Below, piece by piece: positions 1 to 8,105 of a DNA stretch of 10,824 bases. The notes below the pieces were generated by a model, which was not told the origin of the DNA, did no database searches, and was given only the letters and a program-made list of their open reading frames with translations. A program made the translations under genes and the position numbers. Each line of letters begins with the position of its first letter. Position 1 is the first letter of the stretch. Source of the DNA: Neisseriaceae bacterium (GTDB taxonomy: Bacteria > Pseudomonadota > Gammaproteobacteria > Burkholderiales > UBA11063); the NCBI GenBank assembly GCA_947499925.1, contig CANMQR010000007.1, forward strand, positions 1-10,824, in the 5' to 3' direction.

Positions 1-270
1 AATAAGATAGTTGAAATGATAGAGGCAAATGATATAGTTGTTACTGCTGATATTCCACTAGCTTCAAATGTTATTGATAAAGATGCAATCGCTCTCAACC
101 CTCGCGGGCGTTTATATACCAAAGATAGTATCAAACACCAACTTGCAATGCGAAACTTAATGGAGCAATTGAGAAATGATCAACTTATCTCAGGTGGCCC
201 AAAAAGTTTCTCTAAAGATGATACCCAGGCTTTTGCTAACCAACTGGACAAACTACTAGCTAAAAGATAG
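1..270 (+). CDS. yaiI: UPF0178 (YaiI/YqxD, DUF188) family protein, C-terminal part
   Basis: This is the last 89 codons of a gene that begins before the window. The reading frame is open from base 1 (N-K-I-V-E-M...), so the ATG at base 16 is an internal methionine, not the start. The conserved C-terminal core of the family is visible: a V-V-T-A-D-I-P-L-A segment (about residues 14-22 of the visible part), then A-L-N-P-R-G-R-L-Y-T, then a G-G-P-K-S-F-S motif followed by a short helix ending in K-R. From memory it aligns closely with the second half of E. coli YaiI, which is about 150 residues long, so roughly 60 residues are missing to the left. Family members carry a PIN-like fold with conserved aspartates, but no firm biochemical role is known to me. 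It converges on rhlE, with the two stop codons one base apart. Confidence 0.9.
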   Translation, partial: NKIVEMIEANDIVVTADIPLASNVIDKDAIALNPRGRLYTKDSIKHQLAMRNLMEQLRNDQLISGGPKSFSKDDTQAFANQLDKLLAKR

Positions 271-281
271 CTTATCTTTTA
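261..281. terminator. Perfect AT-rich inverted repeat over two convergent stop codons, possible weak bidirectional terminator
   Basis: A 9-bp perfect inverted repeat (TAAAAGATA at 261-269 and TATCTTTTA at 273-281) with a 3-base spacer covers the stop codons of both the yaiI-like gene and rhlE. Each strand would end the hairpin in a short T run. The stem has only one G-C pair, so it would be weak, and the overlap with coding sequence means the repeat may be partly coincidental. No stronger terminator is visible between the convergent genes. Confidence 0.35.
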
Positions 282-1531
282 AAGCCACCACGATTAGAAT
301 TAGCGTTTCTTGTACTATTACTTCGATTAATGGCTACAGTACTTCTTGGCTTATTACGATGATTTGTTGTATCTGTATGAGCCATACTAGGTGCATTTGG
401 ATTTGGTTCAAAACCTGTAATGACCTCTTCATCAATTTTTTTCTTTAGTAATCGCTCGATTGCAATTTGCAGTTTTTTCTCATCTTTTGATACTAGCGAT
501 ACCGCATCCCCAGCTTGCCCAGCGCGGCCAGTTCTCCCAATACGATGTACATAGTCTTCAGGTACATTAGGTAATTCAAAATTAACAACATGTGGTAAAT
601 CCACAATATCAAGGCCGCGTGCAGCTATATCTGTAGCCACCAAAACCTGTAATGAACCATCCTTAAATTTGGCCAAAGTACTAACTCGATTAGCTTGACT
701 CTTATTGCCATGAATTGCAAGAGCAGGAAGACCATTTTTATCCAAGTATTCAGCTAATTTGTTAGCTCCATGCTTGGTACGAGTAAATACTAGTACTTGA
801 TGCCAATTATATTCTTTGATCAAATGAGCAAGAAGTGCTTTTTTCTTATCAGTATCAACGGGGTGGACTTTATGAGTAATCATCTCAGCGGTAGTATTAC
901 GCCTTGCAACTTCAACCAGCGCTGGTTTATTAAGTAAGCCATCAGCAAGAGCTTTAATCTCATCAGAAAAAGTAGCTGAAAATAATAAATTCTGACGTTT
1001 CTTAGGTAACAAAGCCAAAATCTTTTTGATATCTCGAACAAATCCCATATCAAGCATGCGATCTGCTTCATCAAGCACAAGGATCTTAACTTGCGATAGA
1101 TCTAATGTCTTTTGCATAACATGGTCAAGTAACCGCCCAGGAGTTGCAATTAAAATATCTACTTTACCTCTTAGCTGTTTTATCTGAGGATTTATATTAA
1201 CTCCACCTATCATAGACATAGAGTTTAATTTCAGATACTTTCCATAACCATTCACGCTTTCTTGAACCTGTAATGCTAGTTCCCGTGTAGGAACTAACAC
1301 TAAAGCCAAAGGACGCCCAGTATGAGCTGGTGGCATTAATGATAGCATATGTAGCACAGGTAGCGTAAATCCAGCGGTTTTACCAGTCCCTGTTTGTGCC
1401 ATTGCCATTAGATCTCCACCTGCTAAAACTACTGGTATAGCAGCATCTTGAATTGGAGTTGGAATTGTATAACCTAGCTCATTCACAGCGCGTAAAAGTT
1501 CTGGAGCTAAGTTAAGGTTCGAAAAAGACAT
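272..1531 (-). CDS. rhlE: RhlE-type DEAD-box ATP-dependent RNA helicase
   Basis: A 419-residue cytoplasmic RNA helicase that would unwind or remodel RNA duplexes using ATP. All superfamily 2 motifs are present in order: Q motif near residues 22-28, motif I A-Q-T-G-T-G-K-T at 45-52, Ia P-T-R-E-L-A at 81-86, Ib T-P-G-R at 130-133, II D-E-A-D at 154-157, III S-A-T at 185-187, motif IV V-F-T at 248-250, V D-I-A-A-R-G-L-D at 301-308, and [10 protein letters not shown] at 329-336. After about residue 375 comes a short, low-complexity tail rich in N, R, S and T, ending G-G-F-K-R. The compact core and basic tail fit RhlE better than DeaD/CsdA (much longer) or DbpA (specific RNA-binding domain). The start is supported by an AGGA Shine-Dalgarno at 1537-1540. 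The gene lies 31 bases behind the permease with no clear terminator between, so co-transcription is likely. RhlE-like proteins take part in ribosome assembly and RNA decay. Confidence 0.93.
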   Translation of the reverse strand: MSFSNLNLAPELLRAVNELGYTIPTPIQDAAIPVVLAGGDLMAMAQTGTGKTAGFTLPVLHMLSLMPPAHTGRPLALVLVPTRELALQVQESVNGYGKYLKLNSMSMIGGVNINPQIKQLRGKVDILIATPGRLLDHVMQKTLDLSQVKILVLDEADRMLDMGFVRDIKKILALLPKKRQNLLFSATFSDEIKALADGLLNKPALVEVARRNTTAEMITHKVHPVDTDKKKALLAHLIKEYNWHQVLVFTRTKHGANKLAEYLDKNGLPALAIHGNKSQANRVSTLAKFKDGSLQVLVATDIAARGLDIVDLPHVVNFELPNVPEDYVHRIGRTGRAGQAGDAVSLVSKDEKKLQIAIERLLKKKIDEEVITGFEPNPNAPSMAHTDTTNHRNKPRSTVAINRSNSTRNANSNRGGFKR

Positions 1532-1562
1532 ATATTTCCTAAATAAAATTAAAGTATGACCA

Positions 1563-3131
1563 TTAGTTTAGGTCTGGGTTTTTAATCGGTGATAAAACAC
1601 CATAAGCAAAACTTGTTAAAGATAATAAAAGTAACAAAATTAAAGAAGTTGATAAATCAATTAAATTATGATCTTTATTATTACCTAAATAGCAAATAAT
1701 AGTAATTCCAATAGTAAAATAAAGTAACCATGAACCACTTTTGATAAGTGTCCACATATCTTTAGTTCCATTATTTTTATATTCATAATAAAAGAAAAAT
1801 ATTAACCCAGGTATTAGTAATATAGACATATATCCAATACTTGGCCATGCAGCAAAAAATAATAGTAGCGATAACACAAACATCACTACTACTGCAAAAA
1901 ATGGTGCAAATGGTAGACGGAAATTATCAATTTTCGATAAATTAGTTGCCTGTTGAGCTCGATATGCTACTACAACAACTGGCATTGATAAATACGAAAA
2001 TATATGTAGCACAGAGATTACAGCAACTAATTGTGTCCAGCCTTTAAACATAAATAAAAATGTACTACCTAAGACAAAATTAACTAAGATTGAAGCACGC
2101 GGTGCTGCATATTTGCTATTTAACTTACCAAGAAACTTTGGTAATAAATTAACTCTAGATAATGCATATGTCATTCTAGAGGCTGAGGCAATAAATGCAG
2201 CGCCACAAGCTGCTGGTGCTACTACTGAAGTACTCATTACAGCCCATGCCATAACCTGGAAATTAGCAGCTAATAATAAATCAACATAAGGGGAACGATA
2301 ATTAATACCATGCCAACCATTTACAATCTTGTCAGGACTAATTGAACCAATAAAAACAGCTTGTAGTACAACATAAAGCACAAAGGTAAATAAAATACTT
2401 CCGATAATAGCTATTGGTAACTGACGTTTAGGATCTTTAATTTCTTCAGAGAAATTTAATGGTAATTGAAAGCCATTAAATGACATAACTACACCACAAC
2501 TAATGACGGCACTACCTACAGCACTCCAACCATATGGTACAAACTCATGTGCTGAATGACCAAAATTATCAATGTGGAACCCAGAAAATAATAAAAACAC
2601 AATAGTTAAAATAGGAATAACTATTTTGATAATAGTTAAAACGTTATTAAAGCGGGTAAACAATTTAGAACCAAAATAATTAACCCCCATAAATAAAACC
2701 ATAAAACCAATAGCAAACACAATCCCAGTTGGCGATAATATATTCTTATCAAGATAGTACCAGCCATGACACCACGAGCTTACTTTACTTAAATACTGCA
2801 CAATTGCTTGAGCCTCAACAGCAGGAACTGCCAAGATGCTTAGCCAGTTCACCCATTGAGTAATAAAGCCACTAAACCTACCATGAGTAAGACCTGAATA
2901 ATATCCAACACCACCAGCTGATGGATTAACCGTACCAATTTCTATACAAAAAAATGCAATTAAAATCGCTACCAACATTCCTATGACCCAAGCAAGAATA
3001 CCAGCAGGTCCTGCAACCACCGTAATTTTTTGTGTTGCTAATAGCCACCCAGAACCAACAATAGAAGTAATACCCGTCATCATTAATGAAAAAGTAGACA
3101 TGTTTTTTTTAAGTGTTGTAACTGAACTCAT
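1563..3131 (-). CDS. APC-family amino-acid permease, YveA (aspartate:H+ symporter)-like
   Basis: A 522-residue inner-membrane protein with about 12 hydrophobic segments and the amino acid-polyamine-organocation fold. TM1 carries the unwound substrate-binding motif as G-S-G-W (26-29) where most family members have G-S-G-I/A. The cytoplasmic loop [11 protein letters not shown] (229-239) is the typical APC consensus. The N-F-E/S-E-type region near F-N-G-F-Q-L-P-L-N (218-226) and [10 protein letters not shown] (272-281) resemble, from memory, B. subtilis YveA, an aspartate-proton symporter of about the same length. I therefore infer uptake of an acidic or related amino acid, but substrate cannot be read from sequence. 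An in-frame methionine at residue 11 lacks a Shine-Dalgarno; the chosen start has a weak GGA 12 bases ahead. It has its own extended -10 promoter and is insulated from the ribosomal operon by a hairpin terminator. Confidence 0.85.
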   Translation of the reverse strand: MSSVTTLKKNMSTFSLMMTGITSIVGSGWLLATQKITVVAGPAGILAWVIGMLVAILIAFFCIEIGTVNPSAGGVGYYSGLTHGRFSGFITQWVNWLSILAVPAVEAQAIVQYLSKVSSWCHGWYYLDKNILSPTGIVFAIGFMVLFMGVNYFGSKLFTRFNNVLTIIKIVIPILTIVFLLFSGFHIDNFGHSAHEFVPYGWSAVGSAVISCGVVMSFNGFQLPLNFSEEIKDPKRQLPIAIIGSILFTFVLYVVLQAVFIGSISPDKIVNGWHGINYRSPYVDLLLAANFQVMAWAVMSTSVVAPAACGAAFIASASRMTYALSRVNLLPKFLGKLNSKYAAPRASILVNFVLGSTFLFMFKGWTQLVAVISVLHIFSYLSMPVVVVAYRAQQATNLSKIDNFRLPFAPFFAVVVMFVLSLLLFFAAWPSIGYMSILLIPGLIFFFYYEYKNNGTKDMWTLIKSGSWLLYFTIGITIICYLGNNKDHNLIDLSTSLILLLLLSLTSFAYGVLSPIKNPDLN

Positions 3132-3174
3132 AAATTCTAATCCATAAAAAATTATATTTAAAAATTAATGCTGG

Positions 3175-3183
3175 ATTATAGCA
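3175..3183 (-). promoter_or_regulatory. Extended -10 promoter for the amino-acid permease
   Basis: On the minus strand the sequence reads TGCTATAAT, a consensus TATAAT box with the TG extension. The -35 region is poor (TTTCTT at 16 bases), as is usual for extended -10 promoters. It lies about 44 bases before the permease ATG and just downstream of the ribosomal-operon terminator, so it can start transcription independently of that operon. Predicted start of transcription is near 3168. Confidence 0.65.
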
Positions 3184-3199
3184 TAGTTATGACTTTAAG

Positions 3200-3239
3200 A
3201 AATAATAAAGGCGGTACATTTGTACCGCCTTTATTATTT
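3200..3239 (-). terminator. Strong intrinsic terminator at the end of the ribosomal protein operon
   Basis: A perfect inverted repeat with 19-base arms (3200-3218 and 3221-3239) separated by two bases. The inner part is GC-rich (AAGGCGGTACA / TGTACCGCCTT) and the outer part is A on one side and T on the other, so each strand has the form of a stem followed by a T-rich tract. It begins 11 bases after the rpsQ stop codon. The same symmetry would stop transcription arriving from either side. Confidence 0.9.
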
Positions 3240-3250
3240 ATAGATTAAGA

Positions 3251-3499
3251 TTATTGCTTGGCAACAATACCTTGAACAATCCAAGTTTTAGTTTTAGAAA
3301 GAGGTTTAGACTCTACTATATTAACTAAATCACCAGCTTTATACTGATTATTTTCGTCATGTGCATAGTATTTTTTAAACTTCTTCACAACTTTACCAAG
3401 TAATGGATGTTTAACTCTACGTTCAATCAGTATTGTTACTGATTTATTTTTGGCATCACTAACTACGGTGCCAACCAAAGAACGAACTACTTTAGTCAT
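3251..3499 (-). CDS. rpsQ: 30S ribosomal protein S17
   Basis: An 82-residue primary 16S rRNA-binding protein of the small subunit, with an OB-type fold. The conserved segments G-T-V-V-S-D (10-15), the [10 protein letters not shown] run and the [15 protein letters not shown] motif are all present, and length is normal (E. coli S17 is 84). The ATG lies inside the last codons of rpmC (8-nt overlap) and follows an AAAGGTG Shine-Dalgarno, implying translational coupling. It is the last gene of the block: the terminator follows at once, whereas in most bacteria rplN of the spc operon comes next. Confidence 0.97.
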   Translation of the reverse strand: MTKVVRSLVGTVVSDAKNKSVTILIERRVKHPLLGKVVKKFKKYYAHDENNQYKAGDLVNIVESKPLSKTKTWIVQGIVAKQ

Positions 3500-3689
3500 T
3501 TGCTTTCACCTTTGCATGCAAAATTGTTCTAACACGTGCGATATCGCGACGTACTTTTTGTATTTCACTAGTTTTAGTAAGCTGTTGCATTGAAGCTTGC
3601 ATACGTAGTGAGAAATGTGCTTTTAGCAACGTTTCTAATTCGCCATTCAATTCTTCAACTGTCTTAGCTCTTAATTCAGCACCCTTCAT
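3492..3689 (-). CDS. rpmC: 50S ribosomal protein L29
   Basis: A 65-residue, helical large-subunit protein located near the exit of the peptide tunnel, where together with L23 it contributes to docking of trigger factor and signal recognition particle. The family signature [13 protein letters not shown] (about 45-57) is intact, preceded by the helix [10 protein letters not shown]. Length matches the family (63-70). The start codon shares one base with the rplP stop (TAATG), with a GGTGAG Shine-Dalgarno inside the end of rplP; this argues for re-initiation by the same ribosomes. Confidence 0.97.
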   Translation of the reverse strand: MKGAELRAKTVEELNGELETLLKAHFSLRMQASMQQLTKTSEIQKVRRDIARVRTILHAKVKAND

Positions 3690-4105
3690 TACTCACCTAC
3701 CTGTCTTACCACAAAAGCTGTTTTCAAAGGTAATTTAGCACTAGCTAAGCGGAAAGCTTCACGCGCTAGTTCTTCATTAACCCCATCCATTTCATATAAC
3801 ATTTTCCCTGGTTGTATTTCAGCAACGAAATACTCAGGAGAACCTTTTCCTCCACCCATACGTACTTCAGCAGGTTTTTTAGAAATTGGTTTGTCAGGAA
3901 ATATTCTAATCCAAATACGACCACCACGTTTAATATGACGAGTCATCGCACGACGTGCCGCCTCAATTTGACGTGAAGTCAAACGACCGCGAACAACCGC
4001 CTTTAATCCAAACTCACCAAAACTCACTTTAGTACCGCGTGTAGCAATACCAGTATTTCTACCTTTTTGTACCTTACGGTATTTTAATCTATTCGGCTGC
4101 AACAT
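3689..4105 (-). CDS. rplP: 50S ribosomal protein L16
   Basis: A 138-residue large-subunit protein that helps position tRNA in the A and P sites. The N-terminus [11 protein letters not shown] is canonical, as are [12 protein letters not shown] (45-56) and the V-R-M-G-G-G-K-G loop (81-88). Arginine 82 corresponds to E. coli R81, which is hydroxylated by the oxygenase YcfD/RoxA in that organism; whether this happens here is unknown. The gene begins inside the 3' end of rpsC in another frame (17-nt overlap), with AAAGGTAGG upstream as likely ribosome binding site, so it depends on translation of rpsC. Confidence 0.97.
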   Translation of the reverse strand: MLQPNRLKYRKVQKGRNTGIATRGTKVSFGEFGLKAVVRGRLTSRQIEAARRAMTRHIKRGGRIWIRIFPDKPISKKPAEVRMGGGKGSPEYFVAEIQPGKMLYEMDGVNEELAREAFRLASAKLPLKTAFVVRQVGE

Positions 4106-4877
4106 CTTCTGTGCCTACCTTTCTTTTCCTAGGTGCTGCTGGTTTTTTGGCTGCAGCAGGTTTGTCTTGAGCTTTTTTAGGAGCTGCACGACGTGGTTTT
4201 TCTTCGTCTTCATGTGAAGTGACTTCTTTTACAAATTTATTTTTAGCTAAATTCAAATCACCTTTATAAATCCACACTTTGATACCAATAATTCCAAATG
4301 TAGTCAATGCTTCGCTAGTTGCGTAATCAACATTTGCTCTAAGAGTATGAAGCGGCACACGACCTTCACGATACCATTCATTACGAGCAATATCAACACC
4401 ATTTAGACGACCAGCCGTTTGAATCTTAATACCAATGGCACCCATCTTCATTGAAGTTTGCATAGCACGTTTCATCGCACGACGAAAAGCTACACGTTTT
4501 TCAATTTGCATTGCCACTTGGTCAGCAACAATTTGAGCATTCATTTCTGGTTTTCTGATTTCTTCTACATTAAGGTGTAAAGGCACAGTAGTGATTTTTT
4601 GTAATTCAGCTTTAATTTGCTCAATACCTTCACCCTTTTTACCAATAATGACACCTGGACGCGCTGTATATAAAGTAACTTTGATACTTTTAGCAGGACG
4701 CTCAATAAGAATACGACCAACTGATGCACGACGACCAAATTTAGAAGTTAAATATTCACGAATTTTAATATCTTCGAGTAAGTTAACCGCAAAATTTTTG
4801 TTGTTAGCAAACCAACGAGAAGACCAGTCTTTCGTAACTGCCAACCTAAAACCACGAGGGTCTATCTTTTGTCCCAT
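4089..4877 (-). CDS. rpsC: 30S ribosomal protein S3 with an extended basic C-terminal tail
   Basis: A 262-residue small-subunit protein lining the mRNA entry channel, where S3 contributes to helicase activity. The N-terminus [12 protein letters not shown] is canonical. The KH domain carries its G-x-x-G loop as I-I-G-K-K-G (77-82), and the C-terminal domain with [11 protein letters not shown] (155-165) is intact. After about residue 212 comes a tail of some 50 residues rich in K, A, P and R with internal repeats of K-K-P-A-A-P type, ending acidic. E. coli S3 has 233 residues; extended S3 tails also occur in some other betaproteobacteria such as Burkholderia. The start is 12 bases after rplV, with an AAGGAG Shine-Dalgarno that overlaps the rplV stop codon. 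Confidence 0.97.
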   Translation of the reverse strand: MGQKIDPRGFRLAVTKDWSSRWFANNKNFAVNLLEDIKIREYLTSKFGRRASVGRILIERPAKSIKVTLYTARPGVIIGKKGEGIEQIKAELQKITTVPLHLNVEEIRKPEMNAQIVADQVAMQIEKRVAFRRAMKRAMQTSMKMGAIGIKIQTAGRLNGVDIARNEWYREGRVPLHTLRANVDYATSEALTTFGIIGIKVWIYKGDLNLAKNKFVKEVTSHEDEEKPRRAAPKKAQDKPAAAKKPAAPRKRKVGTEDVAAE

Positions 4878-4889
4878 GACCTAATCTCC

Positions 4890-5219
4890 TTAGTAACCAA
4901 CAACAATATTAATATGACAGGTTTGCTTCTCTATTTTGGCACCACGACCTTTAGCTCTAGCAGAAAAACGCTTTAAGCTTGGTCCTTTGTCAATATAAAT
5001 TTCTCTAACTTTCAAAGCATCAATGTCAGCGCCTTCATTATGTTCGGCATTAGCTATTGCTGATTCTAAAGTTTTCTTTAAAATTCCACCTGATTTTTTT
5101 TGACTAAACTCTAGTATATTAAGAGCATTAGCCACATTTAAGCCGCGAATTAAATCAGCAACTAGTCTACACTTTTGCGCTGATACGCGAATTCCATTTG
5201 AGTGAGCAGAAACTTTCAT
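4890..5219 (-). CDS. rplV: 50S ribosomal protein L22
   Basis: A 109-residue large-subunit protein whose long beta-hairpin lines the nascent peptide tunnel and whose alterations give macrolide resistance in other bacteria. Recognised by [14 protein letters not shown] (13-26), A-I-A-N-A-E-H-N (54-61), and the hairpin region [16 protein letters not shown] (79-94). Length matches E. coli (110). The hairpin shows no insertion or deletion. The gene is 12 bases after rpsS with an AAGGGAG Shine-Dalgarno that overlaps the rpsS stop. Confidence 0.97.
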   Translation of the reverse strand: MKVSAHSNGIRVSAQKCRLVADLIRGLNVANALNILEFSQKKSGGILKKTLESAIANAEHNEGADIDALKVREIYIDKGPSLKRFSARAKGRGAKIEKQTCHINIVVGY

Positions 5220-5231
5220 CTGTAAACTCCC

Positions 5232-5507
5232 TTACTTCTTAGCTTTTTTATCGGCAAGATGCCCTTTGAATGTGCGTGTTAACGCAAATTCACCCAATTT
5301 ATGACCAACCATATTGTCAGATATATAAACCGGCACGTGAGCTTTACCATTATGTACAGCAATAGTTAATCCTATCATATCAGGAATAATTGTCGAACGG
5401 CGTGACCATGTTTTAATAGGACGCTTATCACTTTTTTCTATTGCCACCAATACTTTATTTATTAAATGTTGGTCTATAAAAGGACCTTTTTTTAATGAAC
5501 GAGTCAT
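5232..5507 (-). CDS. rpsS: 30S ribosomal protein S19
   Basis: A 91-residue head protein of the small subunit that works with S13 near the A-site finger of the large subunit. The N-terminus [10 protein letters not shown] (1-10) and the signature [16 protein letters not shown] (68-83) are both intact, followed by the usual lysine-rich end. The start is preceded by AAGGAAA; the gap from rplB is 18 bases. Nothing unusual is seen. Confidence 0.97.
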   Translation of the reverse strand: MTRSLKKGPFIDQHLINKVLVAIEKSDKRPIKTWSRRSTIIPDMIGLTIAVHNGKAHVPVYISDNMVGHKLGEFALTRTFKGHLADKKAKK

Positions 5508-5525
5508 TTGTTATTTCCTTAACTA

Positions 5526-6353
5526 CTATTTTCTACGACGATCGCGAATGATTAAATGATCAGTACGTTTGCTTCTACGGGTTTTCTTACCCTTAGTATG
5601 TAAACCCCAAGGAGAAACCGGATGACGTCCTGCTGCTGTACGACCTTCACCACCACCATGTGGATGATCTACCGGATTCATGGCAACACCACGAACCGTT
5701 GGACGTATACCAAGCCATCTCTTAGCTCCAGCTTTACCATATTGACGTAAGCTATGATCATCATTACCTACTTCACCAATAGTTGCTTTACAGTCAATGT
5801 GAACTTTTCTAATTTCACCTGAACGTAAGCGCAGCTGTGCGTATATACCATCACGACCAAGTAACTGTGCTGAACTACCAGCAGAACGAGCTAATTGAGC
5901 TCCTTTGCCTGGACTCATTTCAATACAGTGAATAGTAGTACCAACTGGGATATTTCTAAGTGGTAATGTATTACCAACTTTGATTGCTGCGTCACTTCCT
6001 GACACAACTTGCATACCAGCAGTTAATCCTTTAGGTGCAATAATATAAGTTTTTTCGCCATCAACATAAAACAACAAAGCAATATGAGCAGTACGATTAG
6101 GATCGTATTCAATACGTTCTACATTCGCAACTACACCAGCTTTATTTCTTTTCCAGTCAATAATACGATATTGTTGTTTATGACCACCACCTTTATGACG
6201 TACAGTAATACGTCCATGGTGATTTCTACCCGAACCACGTTTTTGTGGTGCTAATAGAGGTTCATGTGGCTCGCCTTTATATAATTCAGGAGAGGTAATT
6301 CTTACAACACCACGTTGACCAGGGGTTGTTGGTTTTAATTTTACTATAGCCAT
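5526..6353 (-). CDS. rplB: 50S ribosomal protein L2
   Basis: A 275-residue primary 23S rRNA-binding protein needed for subunit association and peptidyl transferase activity. The central OB and SH3-like domains are present, and the hallmark loop [14 protein letters not shown] (225-238) includes histidine 230, which matches the functionally important E. coli H229. The basic tail [12 protein letters not shown] (254-265) is normal. Length equals the family standard (273-277). It starts 13 bases behind rplW with a GGGAG Shine-Dalgarno overlapping the rplW stop. Confidence 0.98.
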   Translation of the reverse strand: MAIVKLKPTTPGQRGVVRITSPELYKGEPHEPLLAPQKRGSGRNHHGRITVRHKGGGHKQQYRIIDWKRNKAGVVANVERIEYDPNRTAHIALLFYVDGEKTYIIAPKGLTAGMQVVSGSDAAIKVGNTLPLRNIPVGTTIHCIEMSPGKGAQLARSAGSSAQLLGRDGIYAQLRLRSGEIRKVHIDCKATIGEVGNDDHSLRQYGKAGAKRWLGIRPTVRGVAMNPVDHPHGGGEGRTAAGRHPVSPWGLHTKGKKTRRSKRTDHLIIRDRRRK

Positions 6354-6366
6354 TTTTCTCTACTCC

Positions 6367-6666
6367 CTATTTCTGATTCGAAGCTAAATCAAATTTTTGA
6401 CCTGGAGTAAGACAAATATATGCTTTTTTCCAGTCAGCTCTCTTACCAGCAAAGCGTCCAAATTTCTTAGCTTTACCTTGTACATTTAATACAGATACTT
6501 TAGCAACTTTAGCTTCAAACACCAACTCAAATGCATTTTTAATATCATCTTTTGTTGCATGTTTTTGTACTTTAAATACTACTTGCTCACGCTTTTCAGC
6601 AACTGTATTTGATTTTTCCGTAATTAGCGGTGTTATCAATACATTATATAAATCTATTTTTTTCAT
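6367..6666 (-). CDS. rplW: 50S ribosomal protein L23
   Basis: A 99-residue protein at the peptide tunnel exit; L23 is the main docking site for trigger factor and contacts signal recognition particle. The family pattern P-L-I-T-E-K-S (13-19), [15 protein letters not shown] (29-43), and [16 protein letters not shown] (about 60-71) is present. Its ATG overlaps the rplD TGA by four bases (ATGA), with AAGGA upstream inside rplD, a classical coupling arrangement. Confidence 0.97.
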   Translation of the reverse strand: MKKIDLYNVLITPLITEKSNTVAEKREQVVFKVQKHATKDDIKNAFELVFEAKVAKVSVLNVQGKAKKFGRFAGKRADWKKAYICLTPGQKFDLASNQK

Positions 6667-7292
6667 AGCGTGTGTCCTTGCTGAAATTGTTCAATAGCTT
6701 TAGCTGTGAAAACAACTTTATCGCTACGAAGCAATGTATATGGATCAACTTGATAAGATTCTAAAACCAATAAATTTGGAATATTACGAGAAGATAGGAT
6801 TAGGTTATAATCAATCTCATCTACAACAACCAAAATACGGCCACTTGTCAATGACATATTTTTTAATAATTGAACAAAACTTTTAGTTTTTGGAGTATCA
6901 ATCACGATATTATCTGCAACTATCAAACGATCACTTCTTACTAATTGTGAAACGATTGAAGACATTGCCAAACGATACATCTTACGATTGATTTTTTGAG
7001 TGAAATTTTCCTCAGGTCGATTAGGGAATATTCTACCGCCCCCACGCCATAAAGGAGATGAAGTCATACCAGCACGGGCACGACCAGTACCTTTTTGTTT
7101 AAAAGGTTTTTTAGTTGAATGATTTACTTCAGAACGAGTTTTCTGAGCACGTGTACCACTTCTCGCATTAGCTAGATAAGCAGTCACAACTTGGTGAACT
7201 AACGCTTCGTTATATTCACGTCCAAAAAGCTCTTCATTAAGTTTTAAGCTACCAGTTTCACTGCCGCTTGTATTTATTATTTTGAAATCCAT
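6663..7292 (-). CDS. rplD: 50S ribosomal protein L4
   Basis: A 209-residue large-subunit protein with a globular domain and a long loop that reaches the narrow part of the peptide tunnel. The loop is recognised as [13 protein letters not shown] (63-75) followed by [12 protein letters not shown] (82-93); no insertion or deletion is seen there. In E. coli L4 also represses its own S10 operon by binding the leader; since rplD is here the second gene of a leader-bearing operon, the same role is possible but unproven. The start codon shares one base with the rplC stop (TAATG). Confidence 0.97.
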   Translation of the reverse strand: MDFKIINTSGSETGSLKLNEELFGREYNEALVHQVVTAYLANARSGTRAQKTRSEVNHSTKKPFKQKGTGRARAGMTSSPLWRGGGRIFPNRPEENFTQKINRKMYRLAMSSIVSQLVRSDRLIVADNIVIDTPKTKSFVQLLKNMSLTSGRILVVVDEIDYNLILSSRNIPNLLVLESYQVDPYTLLRSDKVVFTAKAIEQFQQGHTL

Positions 7293-7936
7293 TACGCACC
7301 TGCCTTCACGCTATGACGCACAATAACTTTACCATTGGTAGAACCAGGAATCGCACCCTTAACCAATAATAAACCACGCTCTACATCAACACGAACGATC
7401 TCAAGATTTTGTGCAGTAACTTGCACATTACCTAAGTGCCCCGCCATCTTCTTACCTGGGAATACACGACCTGGATCTTGACGTTGACCGATAGAACCTG
7501 GAGTATTATGTGAACGTGAATTACCGTGAGATGCACGATTAGAACTGAAATGGTGACGTTTAATTACACCAGAAAAACCTTTTCCTTTTGTAGTACCTGT
7601 TACGTCAACTAATTGACCCGCAGTAAATATATCAGCAGCAATAGCACTACCTGTAGCTATATTAGCTACATCTTCAGGATTTATTTTAAATTCGCCAAGT
7701 GCATTTCCAGCCTCAACACCTGCTTTGGCAAAATGCCCTTTAGCAGCTTTGTTTACTCTAGATGCACGACGCTCGCCAAATGCAACTTGAACAGCTGTAT
7801 AGCCATCAACTTCATTTGTCTTAACTTGAACCACTCGGTTACCCCCGACTGCAACAACAGTCACGGGAATAGAACTACCATCATCTGCAAAGATGCGAGT
7901 CATTCCGAGTTTTTGACCTAATAGACCAAGACTCAT
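7292..7936 (-). CDS. rplC: 50S ribosomal protein L3
   Basis: A 214-residue protein that starts 23S rRNA assembly and sits next to the peptidyl transferase centre. Signatures: [13 protein letters not shown] (4-16), [14 protein letters not shown] (110-123) and [12 protein letters not shown] (142-153). Glutamine 153 corresponds to E. coli Q150, methylated there by PrmB. The frame stays open for 18 more codons upstream, but M-S-L-G-L-L-G at 7936 matches the family N-terminus and is preceded, at a 7-base spacing, by the Shine-Dalgarno AGAAGGG (7944-7950). It is the first gene of the operon here, whereas rpsJ normally precedes it. Confidence 0.97.
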   Translation of the reverse strand: MSLGLLGQKLGMTRIFADDGSSIPVTVVAVGGNRVVQVKTNEVDGYTAVQVAFGERRASRVNKAAKGHFAKAGVEAGNALGEFKINPEDVANIATGSAIAADIFTAGQLVDVTGTTKGKGFSGVIKRHHFSSNRASHGNSRSHNTPGSIGQRQDPGRVFPGKKMAGHLGNVQVTAQNLEIVRVDVERGLLLVKGAIPGSTNGKVIVRHSVKAGA

Positions 7937-8051
7937 TTTGTTACCCTTCTTATTATTATTTTCCGTTAAGCATATAATGACGTAAGCCATTATAGCCCAA
8001 GGCGTTGGTTACAATTGACCAACTACTTCATTCCCATTTTAATATAAATGT
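7937..8051 (-). promoter_or_regulatory. Structured 5' leader of the rplC operon
   Basis: About 115 nt lie between the predicted transcription start (near 8051) and the rplC ATG. Two inverted repeats are visible: 8004-8009 with 8018-8023 (GTTGGT/ACCAAC, loop of 8), and 7973-7979 with 7988-7994 (TATAATG/CATTATA, loop of 8, extendable by a G-U pair). The second lies about 23 bases upstream of the Shine-Dalgarno. In E. coli a leader of the S10 operon is the target of L4-mediated control; a comparable role here is inference only, since I cannot match the E. coli leader structure. Confidence 0.45.
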
Positions 8052-8058
8052 GAACGAG

Positions 8059-8088
8059 ATTATAACATAGGATAACCCAATAAAGCAA
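8059..8088 (-). promoter_or_regulatory. Sigma-70-type promoter of the ribosomal protein operon
   Basis: On the minus strand TTGCTT (8083-8088) and a perfect TATAAT (8059-8064) are separated by 18 bases. It lies between the stop codon of the permease and rplC, in the largest gap of the window, which is where this operon needs a promoter because rpsJ and its promoter are absent. The -35 box is a partial match. Confidence 0.65.
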
Positions 8089-8105
8089 GGTTAAGTTACT
8101 GATTT

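Noticed and set aside
880..1080. A 66-codon minus-strand open frame inside rhlE
   Set aside because: It overlaps the conserved DEAD-box core in another frame, and its product has no recognisable features.
4591..4884. A 97-codon plus-strand open frame opposite rpsC
   Set aside because: It is antisense to the highly conserved S3 N-terminal and KH region and its product shows no family resemblance.
7613..7921. A 102-codon plus-strand open frame opposite rplC
   Set aside because: It is antisense to conserved L3, and the serine/cysteine/asparagine-rich product looks like a complementary-strand artefact.
7937..7990. An 18-codon in-frame extension of rplC starting at an ATG at 7990
   Set aside because: The extension does not match any L3 N-terminus, whereas the ATG at 7936 gives the canonical M-S-L-G-L-L-G start and has a good Shine-Dalgarno. 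The extension would also lie across the leader hairpin.
7989..7994. A second perfect TATAAT on the minus strand in the rplC leader
   Set aside because: No acceptable -35 box is found 16-18 bases upstream and there is no TG extension; the box is one arm of the leader hairpin and AT-rich DNA yields such matches often.
8080..8100. A possible hairpin (TAACC/GGTTA) after the permease stop as terminator
   Set aside because: The stem is only five base pairs with a long loop, no T-run follows, and it overlaps the -35 region of the rplC promoter.
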